Origin: Kappaphycus alvarezii
Taxonomy: Eukaryota > Rhodophyta > Florideophyceae > Gigartinales > Solieriaceae
Assembly (NCBI GenBank): GCA_002205965.3
Contig: NADL03000523.1
Location: 372,001 to 436,000, forward strand
Direction of reading: 5' to 3'
Length of the DNA: 64,000 nt
Shown here: positions 30,968 to 43,012 of the stretch, piece after piece
Layout: every line of letters begins with the position of its first letter
Numbering within the stretch: position 1 is the first letter of the stretch
The notes under the pieces: generated by a model
The model's input: only the letters and a program-made list of their open reading frames with translations
Database searches by the model: none
What the model was told of the DNA's origin: nothing
Translations under genes and position numbers: made by a program

Positions 30968-31995
30968 CCCGCTAAGCGGGTCTTCTTGCTGGGTACCCAC
31001 GACACTCCGTATAATCTCGAATCCGTCCAGAGGAACGCTGGGTCGTTGTTGTAGCAATACAATACCCAAGGAAGCAACTGGGGAAAGAGGTTCCGGACCG
31101 CATTGAAAAGGAAGCACGGCTGCACAGGTTGAACGCATTCTTCAGATCGACCGACAAGAGCGCATATTCAGAGCGTGTACCAAACTCATTCACGATGCGC
31201 CGAACACCATGAACTACTGCATATATTCCTGAGCTTGTAGCGATACCAACCTGAAGAGGCTGGAAATAGGTAGCGGCCTTCTCATTGTCCTGAGTAGCGA
31301 GGCAGCTAAACTAACCGTCGCAAAGTCTCTCCCACTGCAATGGGGCGCGGAGTCAGGTCCTTCTTCGCAAGTGGTGTGAGTGGAGCTCCAGCAATCCACG
31401 GGGCGAGGGCAGTAGGAGCCTTTCCGGAAGCCAGGACGTTCACCAGTTCTGTTAATAAATCCAAGAATTTCCCCTGCGAGGAAGATGTGGGTGTCCGGAG
31501 AAGCTACTCGACGTGAGAGGGGCGATGTCCAGATCCCCCGGGGCTGAACCGGGTTTGAAAGAGCGAACTGCCAGCAAAACCTCATCCTTTGTGATCGCTG
31601 AGATGTCGGGGGGTGCGGAAGGCGGTTCAAAGTATTCCTCATCCTCCGGGAAGATTGAGGATGTTTAGCTCGGAGGGCGTCAGACACAGACTTAGTTGCC
31701 GGTAACCCCGAGAGATCCTAAGCCTGTGAAGCTTTCCCGTTTGCTCCTTCGCGGGCGAGTCTTATGGCACGACGGATGTTGGCCTGTTCTGCTCCCGGGG
31801 CGTTAAAGTTCGCTTTGTTCGGGAGGTCGCTTGGTAAAGTGCGTTCTGCCATAAGGTTTGGAACTGTTCTGCATTCGACAATTCGAGCCGTTCTCTGACT
31901 AAGTCGCTGGTCGATTGGACTTGCGTTATCACAATTGGCTTTGCCATTATATACGGTATCTACGCTCCGGTACAAATTTACTGGGTAAACACACA
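30968..31995 (-). pseudogene. LINE-A 5' part, unit 3
   Basis: Same segment as in unit 2, further split by several single-base losses, so no frame exceeds 157 codons and the RT frame is scattered over three frames. Cut at the unit junction like the others. Confidence 0.8.
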
Positions 31996-32080
31996 TATCT
32001 ACCATAGTAAATTAACCCCATTTTTCAAGTTTCAAAAAATCATAGGAATCCCACCTGACCTATAGGGCACGCAAATGGTG

Positions 32081-32653
32081 GTGTAAATCTTCATAGGCTG
32101 TACAATGTTGCACAGAAGCGTGCGGAGGTATTCATAAATCAACTACGGATGCGGGCGGCGGTAGAAACCAGTCGCGCCTGCATTATTTGGAGACTAATGC
32201 AAAACGGTAAGGGAAGTCACGGAGCTCCTGTTGAGGGAGGAACCGCGACGGAAGCAGCGAAAGAAGCAAGGCGGCGGAAGAAACCCTTGCCGTCGTCGCC
32301 AAGGCGCCATAGATATCAATCCCGATAGGGAGAGGAGGATATCGTTTTGGTTGCAGTAAGTGCCGTAATGACGATGCTTCTCGCGTTCTGCGAGTGTTGC
32401 GGCAGCGCCTGCGGTAACAGTACTTGGCGAAATGTGGCGGCGTGCGGCGGGGTGGGCAACAGTAACGTCGACGGCGATATCGGTGCTGTGAAGCCCGTAT
32501 GCAGCGGGTATTTAAATGTCCATTCGTAGCGCGGGGGACTCCGAATGCCAAGATGAGTTGGGAACCTGGTAGAGGAGCGGATGCTCGACGAGGGCGACGA
32601 TCCCAACTTCCTTGCAGTGGCGGGGAAGAACGTTGCGGAGAATGTGATGACGA
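32081..32653 (-). pseudogene. LINE-B 3' half, unit 3
   Basis: Counterpart of 13921-14500 with numerous one-base losses, mostly in runs of the same base. Confidence 0.7.
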
Positions 32654-33932
32654 AAATAGCGTTCCAGCTGCTCCGAAATTGCTTCGGAGTCTGCAAACTC
32701 GGCTACTTACTGCGCATAGTCCCGACGTCGTCCACCGCCGAGGGCGCTGCCATGTTTGACGATATGATGGAGCGCTGCGTCCGCACACTGGCACGGGGGG
32801 TCTTGGAGTCAAGGTCTTCCGTGAACTTCAACTCCAGTGAAACCACTGGATGCGAAGCGGCCCTCCCTTGGGATCGATTCACTTCCGCCAAAAACATCGC
32901 CGCGGCCGCCTTCCTCGCCTCCAGGCGGCCGCCAACAGGTTGTGCAAAGTTTTCTGCCCGCTCCTATCAGGAGCCTCGCCACCTACAACGACGCTTTGGA
33001 CGCCCACCGGAATTGGTCACTTTCCTGTCTGCAGTCAAGGATTCTACCATTTAGTGCCTTTTGCTCAGCAATACACCATCGCAAAAGAAACTAACAGACG
33101 CAATCCATGCAGCAGTGGAAGAAGCATTTCCCCGGTGATCAAAGAAGGCAGGCATTCCGCGCTCATGGCCCTCCCGGGTGCCAAGGAATGGGTGTACTGC
33201 GCCCGTGCCCCGGCCTCAAGACAGTATTGACCCCGTGAATTGCGGTGTGGTTAATACTTCTGCCAAGTCCCGCTTCCCTTCGGACGTCCGTGCCCGAGAC
33301 GAAACTGCCCGAAACCCTCGACTGTCTCGGGGATCACCTCCTTCACTGCAGATATGGTGGGCACAGAACTCGACGGCATGACCATCAAGTGGCCCTGTTT
33401 GCACAAGCCGCAGAAGCGGCCGTCACCCCGCCGTCGAACCGCGGGACGGCGCATCGCACGAGGCCAGACATCCGGCGATGGGAAGCAGTGGAGGTACGGA
33501 CTTCTTTGACGTGATGTTCGTCAACCCGCTGGCGCCCTCCCACAGGGGGCCCAAACGTTTAATCCGCTCACCTCCTCAATGCGGCCGTCTCTGCGAGCAT
33601 AGAAGATATGAATATTTTATTGCAACCTCTGTGAGAAGTAACTCGTGCCTATCCTATATCTTCTCTCGGAGGTGGCACCCAGACGCTTACAGGGTGCTAA
33701 CCGACGTCGCGCGGAACGTGGCCGTTAGGGCGATGGAGGCATATGGTAAGGTCCGAGCGGTACTTACTCAGAGGCACGCTGCGGCGGCCGTAATGTTCAA
33801 CGCAGCTTGTCTGCTGAGCGGCCTTGAGCCGGCTTTTTAGAGAAATTTAAGAGGTATTACTGGTCACTCTGTAGGATATTCCGGTTCACAACCGACCATA
33901 TCTTTCAAATATTAAATCACCCCACATTTTCC
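32653..33932 (+). pseudogene. LINE-A 3' half, unit 3, distinct variant
   Basis: Counterpart of 14500-15811, but with substitutions absent from units 1, 2 and 4. It reads LLRIVP (others LLSVVP), DALDAHRNWS (others DALGAHRNCS) and GGTDFFDVMF (others GGTNFFDVMF). The Asp variant agrees with other LINE-A copies in the window (8867, 11147), so it is the ancestral-looking state. Also carries many single-base losses that break the frames. Confidence 0.75.
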
Positions 33933-36900
33933 ACCTTACCGCCACTTGCAGTACACAAAATACCCATTTAAGCGGGCGCTACCGCAGATTTATCCAAATT
34001 GGCCAGTTAAAAGTCAAAGGAGATTCCGCACACGTGACGCTCTCGTAGCGAGGTGTCTGCCTTAGCAAGGTGATTACGGTTATCGCTCTTTAGTATCACT
34101 GTGTGCCTACCTTTCCAACGCCACCTGCTTGTTGACTTAGCTACCAGCTGCTTTTCAGTTGGTGCAAAGCCTCCGTTTTTCCGGGGATAGGTTATGAAGC
34201 ATGGTCTGAATGAAAGTTATTACACCCTCAGCTTGAGCACCAATCGCGGTAAATCAAACCCATTTACCCGCTTAAAAACTCCCCTGGTTTTTTTCTAAGA
34301 ATCATGGCTGTAAAATAGCCTCTATTTCTCCCTACCACTAAACTTCTGATTCTTGTAACTCTTTCGCTACAAACGATTTAATTTCATCCTAGATAAAACA
34401 TCGTGTATCTACAACACTAAAGCAATGGGTGCTACATGCCCCTGAAAACCTCCCTGAGGACTACCTTCTCTCCCAAACAGTCGACTCGCTATTTTCAGCA
34501 GGCGGCTACAGGCTCCATTTTAGTTAATGGAAATGCTGTGTTGTTAGTGCTGTAGATCCTGAAACATGGTCTTAGTGCAAATTCTTGGCATTCCCACCCT
34601 TTGAACTACTCGCACTAAATCAACCGAACATATTCCGTAATTAATAACTAGACGACACCCTGAACTCAATTCTGTCCTTTTGGAATCTTAGCTTGAATGA
34701 GTAGTGGAATCATACATGCTTAAGTCTTGATCATTAACATCAAGCTCTGGGTAGGACAACTTCCATTTCTGGTAACAATGGCTACCTCGTCTGTTTTCAT
34801 CACCTACCACCCCAGATTATCTTAGTTACAATGCATACGTTTGTAGCTCGGGCTCTGGTACAGTTATTTACCAGAATGCTCATCGATATCACCCTGTGCT
34901 TCCCGCTTTACATGCTAGAAAGACTATCGGAGTTCTTACTTTCACACACCTGCTCTCCATCAATTTGAATCACTGTACTCGGCGCGCCAACGGGAACATG
35001 CTAAAATATAGACCCCGCTAGGTATTTACGTCTCTGACGCTGCTTTTTCAGCCACAATGAACAGCATTGATGTCCTCGTAGTACGTACTCACTCCTCTTG
35101 TCAGCGCATGTGCGTTCCCGTTGAAAATTTCTCTTCCAAGAAAACCGCAATACATTACCACGATAACATTTTTTCAAATATTATTTCATCTTTGTGTTTT
35201 AGCATACACCGAGGATTGCCGACCGGCACCTTTCAAATATGAAAGAACCGAATGGATCCGTTCTTTGTGTTCCTAGCGACTACGGTTGTTCACAAATGCT
35301 TTGGAAGGTGTTTTGAAGGGTGTCTCCACCAAGTTGTGATATTCTCCCTGTGATGATTACTAAATCTTCAGCGTTTGAGAAACCATAATTTTATTCACTT
35401 CCCTTTTCATGTCCACAACCAGTTCTTTTTTCGACGAATGGCCACTTCTTGCATCAACAGTCCTGTTTTCTATTTCTTTCCCTTCTACATCGCTACTCCA
35501 AATAAAGTCACGTACTTATATATTGTCATCACAAAATACAATGAAGTCCCTCGCTATGTACTTGCAAAGGAAATTTCAGTTGTTTCTGCCGGTGGAGTAA
35601 AATTTAGTCCGAAGAATTTATTATATCAACTGCAATCCAGCGATCTATAGGTCCTGCCAATGGTTTGATTACAAGTACAGAGGACTCCCAACCTTTCCAT
35701 TACTCACAGTAAACCACCCCTTTACCCCTGTAATCAGCGAGGTACATACAATGTACAACCGCCGGGACATTCCAGCTGCTAGAAAGAAGTTTTAAGTTAC
35801 AGTAGAAATCAAACCAATGTTCTAATAAAAATAGGCAAGCATATGAGAAAGGCTATCCTTAAACTTAAGTGGATGTACGAGGTTCTCATTTACTGTAACA
35901 GATATGCTAGCTGATTCCCAGTAGAATTGTATGGAAATTAAAATCAAGTAAATATGGGATTTGGTTTGTAACAAAAACCGTTCAAGGTTCTAAATGGATA
36001 ATAAGTAAGAAAGAAACAATATTGCGCAGATTTACGCAGCCTCCATGCTAATTTTTAAACTTTTTTCGTGTATCGATTTCTGAATTGCTTTATAAAAGGC
36101 TACAAGTAACAACCTTCATAGGAATATTACAGAAAAGATTGAGCATGTGTTTAAATTTTTGATATTCCAGTAGCTGTATGACGACATCTGACCAGACTTT
36201 CCATTTTCTGTTAGACACTGAAATCTTAAGGCTTTAACCAGATCATCCGCTACCAGATGTGAGAGCCAGTTGGCGGGAGCCAATTGTTAGTGCCCATAGC
36301 AGGGGATTCTTTTCAAATAGAGAATCACCCCAAAGTTCTTTATTTTAAAACAGAAATTTATAACTGTCATCCTAATGTCTGAAATTGAATATCTGTATCT
36401 CATTGAAGATTATACAGTGCTGTAGTTTAGAAAAATGAGACTCTTGCGCAAAATGACATGAATTTGCAGGAGGTTACGTTCTTCCAAGCTGATCCTCGCC
36501 CTCAATTGTAACATACGTTCTTAGTGTATTGTAACAATAATCTCTTGCATCGTACATATGATAATTTCTACGCACTATATCGTTCACTATAACACTCTGT
36601 CTATGTCATGTATGTAATTATTAATGGAAATGAGAGAATAAATACCCCTTTCCCGGTACTCAATGAAACTAAAATAAAGACCTACCCAAAATGGTAAATA
36701 ATGAGTGGTGGCTAGTCCTCAGCATTTATCCTACAATTTTTTTGGCGCGATGAAGCACACGATAACTTGTTGCATTTTTGAAACGTTCTTTGATGCAAAT
36801 ACAAAAATTGATTAGAGAAGCTCTTAAATCAAATGCCCCGCACTTTTGCTTTATTACCTCTCTTACCAAAATAGTTGTTGTTCCATTACTCTTGTGAAAA

Positions 36901-37522
36901 AGCGGTAATTATATACTTGCATACTACGCTGCCTTACACATTTCCAATCAATCATTCGACATAGCGAAAGTAACCTGTGTCTATAAAGAGAGAGCCTCGA
37001 TATTTATTTTTTGATGTTATCTATGTAAGGTGCTTACAATTTTTCTACGCCCACTCTAAAGTGACTCGTGCACTGCACGGAATGTGCTTAAAGGAAATGT
37101 AGTTGGAATGCAAAAATATTAGTAGTATATTTAATATCTAAGGAACGGAGGATTTTCTTGCATTTCCACTATATATATTTCCAAGAGTGACACAACCAAA
37201 AGTTTTCCTCTTTATAGATCTCTCTGAGTACAAACAAGCCGTTTCATTTAAGTACTTCTTTGATTTGGGAAAAATGTATGATGTAAGTAACAATTGAAGC
37301 TGTGCAATTCTCCATATTTACATTTACCTGATATTATAACTAGAGGTGAGCCATCCAGATTGAACTTTTAGTATACTGTAAAGTTATCTATTTCAAGCTA
37401 GCAGATTGATAAAATTTGCTTGGACTAGAAATCAAAGTACCAAAGGAAAGTTGGACCATTAGACCTTCTTGGAAATAATTTTGCACAAGATGCCTTTGGA
37501 AAACCTGCGGTCCTGTTGCGGA
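33933..37522. other. Gene-poor block, unit 3
   Basis: Counterpart of 15812-19403 with very few differences (an extra A near 34425, single-base losses near 34632 and 34795). Confidence 0.5.
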
Positions 37523-37531
37523 TCAATACTA

Positions 37532-38196
37532 GGGGGGAAGGTTTGAGTTTTTCACTCTTGGAAGATATATCTGATCTATCTCATGGTTTTCCAGACAACC
37601 AGAATCGACTCAAAAAGGAATGCGGACACAGTGTTGGGGAAGGAACTACGCTCCCTAAAAGGCTACCTTCAGGCCAGCCATCAAGCAGGCCACATCAGAC
37701 ATGACGGTTGCTCAATACTATCATTCAAGATTTCAATTTATGCTGAGATCAATATTTTAAATAACAATGTCCTCCGGAATGCCATCCACCGGTACTGCAA
37801 GGAATTGGGCATCTCCGCACTCGTCGAAGACACTCCTCCCGTAGGGATCCAAACTCGTCTCCATCTCTACGCATGGACCTCTACATTCCGGGTGCCTATG
37901 GGCTCGACTCTCGTGATATCGCCTGGACGTCACTGTGGCCCATCCTCACTCCGTCAATTGCATCTCCCAAAGCGCATATTCCGCCGGAGCCAGCGAGGTT
38001 CCGACATTACGGTCCGCACTGCAACGCTCACGACATCTTTCTCCTTCCGGTAGGTGTTGACTCCTATGGAGCTTTAGGGGCCAGCGGAACAAAATTATTG
38101 CGCCTTCTCGCATCTTTCGCTTTAAAGCCGCCGGAATTCGGCGCCAGCGCTGGAGCCTCAGGACTTAGTTACCCGCTTTTCGTTTTTCCTTCATAA
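37532..38196. pseudogene. LINE-A tail insertion plus LINE-B piece, unit 3
   Basis: 37532-37711 LINE-A tail, minus strand, TSD TCAATACTA (37523-37531, 37712-37720). 37721-38196 plus-strand LINE-B, with single-base losses near 37840 and 37922 shifting frames relative to unit 1. Confidence 0.8.
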
Positions 38197-38788
38197 GATG
38201 CTGGCCCGCTAGGTCAATACCCGCCGCGTGCCTGAGTAGTTATCATTGGTCTTCTCCCTCACACTTGCTTTAGGGGCTTTCGTTTGTTGTAAAAGAATTC
38301 CACACACAATAACAGCAGCTTTTCCCTTTCAGCAAACATTAGAAAAAACAAGATTTTTTCAAACATGAAGTGGGCTAAAATCTGTCATAGATAATGGAGA
38401 CTTTCACGCCAAGATCGGTTGAGCTGTCGCCGATTATTCGAGGTAGAAGTTAATTATTGTGGTAGAGAACAAACTATCGAGCTCGATGGCAGACTTCAGT
38501 CTGAAGTTTGTGTAATTTCATTAACAGATCGCTCCTGTTTCGATTCCGTCACTTTGAGTGAATATTCAGCAAACCGATGAAGAAGCCGTAAAGACCTTTT
38601 TACTTTGCCCAGGTCTGTAGTAATATACGACTCCTTGCAAGTGGCTTTTCCGCAACCCCTTTTGATGCACTTGTACTGTAAAACTGAAAACAATCAGGAC
38701 TGTCAAACACTTTTGTGGAGTCTAATTACTTCAACCATCCCTTTTTCGCAACAAGCATCGAAATAAATACTTAAGAGTTAAAGGGGAG

Positions 38789-39261
38789 CTATATACGCCG
38801 CGAAAGATTATCTTGCAGTGGGGACTGGACGTGGAAGCTCTGATGAACGCTTCGAATATGACGATTAAGAGATGAGCGATGTCCATAACATTTGCCACAG
38901 CCAAAAGGACAAAGATGAGGCCTTTTACCTTGATGTACTGTCTCCTTGTGAGTATTTAAGTGACCAATCCTTTGAAAAAGAGATCCACAGCTGTTGCAGA
39001 GGAACTTCCTTGCATTTCGAGATGAGGATTTTGAAGATTTCACAACAGAGAGGAGCGAATTTTTGACTCCCTTGAATGTCGAGGCTCCACTTTATCAGGT
39101 TCGTTCGGATTGTTCAGGACAATATTCCAAAATTCCTTTGGTCTTGAACCGTTCTCAGAGTATGAAGAAGGTGCATTCAGGTCCTTTTTGCTTGAACATA
39201 GGGTTTGAGCAACATTCGACTTTGCCGAAGACTGCTGCGTAACTGTTCCTTGTTGCTCCAT
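38789..39261 (-). pseudogene. C2H2 zinc-finger gene, unit 3 (frameshifted)
   Basis: One base shorter than the intact copy, with the change in a C/T run near 39060. The N-terminal 73 codons and an 84-codon frame containing both complete fingers are in different frames. The fingers themselves are unaltered. Confidence 0.7.
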
Positions 39262-39581
39262 TTTACTAAAACCCGAAGGACATAAACTTCAGGAAGTCAA
39301 AAGATGGAGAAGTTTGGTACTGAGAAGCTTTCTATCCCTTCATATTAAGATCCTTTTTTAAGTAGGGAGCAGATGGCTTAGAATGGATGACGAGAAATAT
39401 ATTGATAAACAGTTGCATTGCGTTTCCTGTACATCTTACGAACAGAATAATAGTTGCACTCTGCTTATTCACATCTACTGTCCCTATAGGTACCTCTTGT
39501 CTAAAGTTCCAACACAAAGACTGTTTTCATTCAGTAGTAACGCTCTTGTGACAGAGGCTATCACGAGGCACTTTGAATAAG

Positions 39582-39758
39582 TTGTCTGGAAAAACATGGG
39601 ATAGACCGGATATATCTTCCAAGAGTAAAACACCCAAACCTTTTCCCTCTTTGAATAAGAAAACTTTCTGAGTAACTTTATGGCATCAGTATAATGGGTG
39701 TCAACTATGGGATAGATCGGATATATCTTCCAAAAGTAAAACACCCAAACCTTTCCCC
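39582..39758 (+). mobile_element. Two LINE-A tails, unit 3
   Basis: 39582-39648 with TSD CTTTGAATAAG (39571-39581, 39649-39659), and 39706-39758. Confidence 0.8.
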
Positions 39759-40008
39759 TTTTGACTAAAACCATTATCAAGTGGAGGTCTCAGGAAATCG
39801 ATGAATAAGTGGCAGCAGGTACCCGATCAATTTTTTGCAACTAATCTGGTATGGATTTCCTTGTGATGAGAGATGAACACTTCAAATCATATAGCTAAAT
39901 TTCCTGTCGATCATGTTGAGAAAGTACGGTGAATTTTTTTCAAGTTAGGAAAAGGGGCAAAAAGGGGGTGTCTTTATTGAGATGTGTGGATTTGCTGGAA
40001 CCCATTAA

Positions 40009-41040
40009 CCGCTAAGCGGGTCTTCTTGCTGGGTACCCACGACACTCCGTATAATCTCGAATCCGTCCAGAGGAACGCTGGGTCGTTGTTGTAGCAATAC
40101 AATACCCAAGGAAGCAACTGGGGAAAGAGGTTCCGGACCGCATTGAAAAAGGAAGCACGGCTGCACAGGTTGAACGCATTCTTCAGATCGACCGACAAGA
40201 GCGCATATTCAGAGCGTGTACCAAACTCATTCACGATGCGCCGAACACCATGAACTACTGCATATATTCCTGAGCTTGTAGCGATACCAACCTGAAGAGG
40301 CTGGAAATAGGTAGCGGCCTTCTCATTGTCCTGAGTAGCGAGGCAGCTACAAACTAACCGTCGCAAAGTCTCTCCCACTGCAATGGGGCGCGGAGTCAGG
40401 TCCTTCTTCGCAAGTGGTGTGAGTGGAGCTCCAGCAATCCACGGGGCGAGGGCAGTAGGAGCCTTTCCGGAAGCCAGGACGTTCACCAGTTCTGTTAATA
40501 AATCCAAGAATTTCCCCTGCGAGGAAGATGTGGGTGTCCGGAGAAGCTACTCGACGTGAGAGGGGCGATGTCCAGATCCCCCGGGGCTGAACCGGGTTTG
40601 AAAGAGCGAACTGCCAGCAAAACCTCATCCTTTGTGATCGCTGAGATGTCGGGGGGTGCGGAAGGCGGTTCAAAGTATTCCTCATCCTCCCGGGAAGATT
40701 GAGGATGTTTAGCTCGGAGGGCGTCAGACACAGACTTAGTTGCCGGTAACACCCCGAGAGATCCTAAAGCCTGTGAAGCTTTCCCGTTTGCTCCTTCGCG
40801 GGCGAGTCTTATGGCACGACGGATGTTGGCCTGTTTCTGCTCCCGGGGCGTTAAAGTTCGCTTTGTTCGGGAGGTCGCTTGGTAAAGTGCGTTCTGCCAT
40901 AAGGTTTGGAACTGTTCTGCATTCGACAATTCGAGCCGTTCTCTGACTAAGTCGCTGGTCGATTGGACTTGCGTTATCACAATTGGCTTTGCCATTATAC
41001 GGTATCTACGCTCCGGTACAAATTTACTGGGTACCAACAC
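40009..41040 (-). pseudogene. LINE-A 5' part, unit 4
   Basis: As in unit 2, with single-base losses. The N-terminal frame (40495-41040) reads through as 181 codons because one C is missing from a C run near 40578, and the RT frame ends in junction sequence at 39974. Confidence 0.8.
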
Positions 41041-41132
41041 ACATATCTACCATAGTAAATTAACCCCCATTTTTCAAGTTTCAAAAAAAAATCATAGGAA
41101 TCCCACCTGACCTATAGGGCACGCAAATGGTG

Positions 41133-41707
41133 GTGGTAAATCTTCATAGGCTGTACAATGTTGCACAGAAGCGTGCGGAGGGTATTCATAAATCAACTAC
41201 GGATGCGGGCGGCGGGTAGAAACCAGTCGCGCCTGCATTATTTGGAGACTAAATGCAAAACGGGTAAGGAAGTCACGGAGCTCCTGTTGGGGAGGAACCG
41301 CGACGGGAAGCAGCGAAAGAAGCAAGGCGGCGGAAGAAACCCTTGCCGTCGTCGCCCAAGGCGCCATAGATATCAATCCCGATAGGGAGAGGATATCGTT
41401 TTGGTTGCAGTAAGTGCCGTAATGACGATGCTTCTCGCGTTCTGCGAGTGTTGCGGCAGCGCCTGCGGTAACAGTACTTGGCGAAATGTGGCGGCGTGCG
41501 GCGGGGTGGGCAACAGTAACGTCGACGGCGATATCGGTGCTGTGAAGCCCGTATGCAGCGGGTATTTAAATGTCCATTCGTAGCGCGGGGGACTCCGAAT
41601 GCCAAGATGAGTTGGGAACCTGGTAGAGGAGCGGATGCTCGACGAGGGCGACGATCCCAACTTCCTTGCAGTGGCGGGGAAGAACGTTGCGGAGAATGTG
41701 ATGACGA
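41133..41707 (-). pseudogene. LINE-B 3' half, unit 4
   Basis: Counterpart of 13921-14500 with a few small losses near 41289 and 41388. Confidence 0.7.
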
Positions 41708-43012
41708 AAATAGCGTTCCAGCTGCTCCGAAATTGCTTCGGAGTCTGCAAACTCGGCTACTTACTGAGCGTAGTCCCGACGTCGTCCACCGCCGAGGGCG
41801 CTGCCATGTTTGACGATATGATGGAGCGCTGCGTCCGCACACTGGAAGGGGGGTCTTGGAGTCAAAGGTCTTCCGTGAACTTCAACTCCTAGTGAAACCA
41901 CTGGATGCGAAGCGGCCCTCCCTTGGGATCGATTCACTTCCGCCAAAAACATCGCCGCGGCCGCCTTCCTCGCCTCCAGGGCGGCCGCCAACAGGTTGTG
42001 CAAAGTTTTCTGCCCGCTCCTATCACGAGTCTCGCCACCTACAACGACGCTTTGGCGCCCACCGGAATTGCTCACTTTCCTGTCTGCAGTCAAGGATTCT
42101 ACCATTTCGTGCCTTTTGCTCACGCAATACACCATCGCAAAAGAAACTAACAGACGCAATCCATGCAGCAGTGGAAGAGAGCATTTCCCACGGTGATCAA
42201 AGAAGGCAGGCATTCCGCGCATCTATGGCCCTCCCGGGTGCCAAGGAATGGGTGTACTGCGCCCCGTGCCCCGGCCTCAAGATCAGTATTGATCCCCGTG
42301 AATTTGCGGTGTGGTTTTAATACGTCTGCCAAGTCCCGTTCTTCCCTTCGGACGTCTCGTGCCCGAGACGAAACTGCCCGAAACCCTCGACTGTCTCGGG
42401 ATCACCTCCTTCACTGCAGATATGGTGGGCACAGAACTCGACGGCATGACCATCAAGTGGCCCTGTTTGCACAAGGCCCGCAGAGAGCGGCCCGTCACCC
42501 TGCCGTCGAACCGGGGGACGGGGTCCATCGCACGAGGCCAGACATCCCGGCGATGGGAAGCAGTGGAGGTACGAATTTCTTTGACGTGATGTTCGTCAAC
42601 CCGCTGGCGCCCTCCCACAGGGGGCCCAAACGTTTAATCCGCTCACCTCCCTCAATGCGGCCGTCTCTGCGAGGCATAGAAGATATGAATATTTTATTGC
42701 AACCTCTGTGAGAAGTAAACTCGTGCCTATCCCTATATCTTCTCTCGGAGGTTGGCACCCAGACGCTTACAGGGTGCTAACCGACGTCGCGCGGAACGTG
42801 GCCGTTAGGGCGATGGAGGCATATGGTAAGGTCCGAGCGGTACTTACTCAGAGGCACGCTGCGGCGGCCGTAATGTTCAACGCAGCTTGTCTGCTGAGCG
42901 GCCTTGAGCCGGCTTTTTAGAGAAATTTAAGAGGTATTACTGGTCACTCTGTAGGATATTCCGGTTCACAACCGACCATATCTTTCAAATATTAAATCAC
43001 CCCACATTTTCC
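41707..43012 (+). pseudogene. LINE-A 3' half, unit 4
   Basis: Counterpart of 14500-15811, the same amino-acid variants as units 1 and 2 (GGTNFFDVMF) but with several single-base losses that split it into four or more frames. Confidence 0.75.

Larger units (their letters stand above)
30968..40008. repeat. Tandem array unit 3 (9041 bp)
   Basis: The most diverged unit: many one-base deletions between 30.9 and 33.7 kb plus a cluster of substitutions at 32.7-33.6 kb. By contrast 34-37 kb is nearly identical to the other units. Confidence 0.95.
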
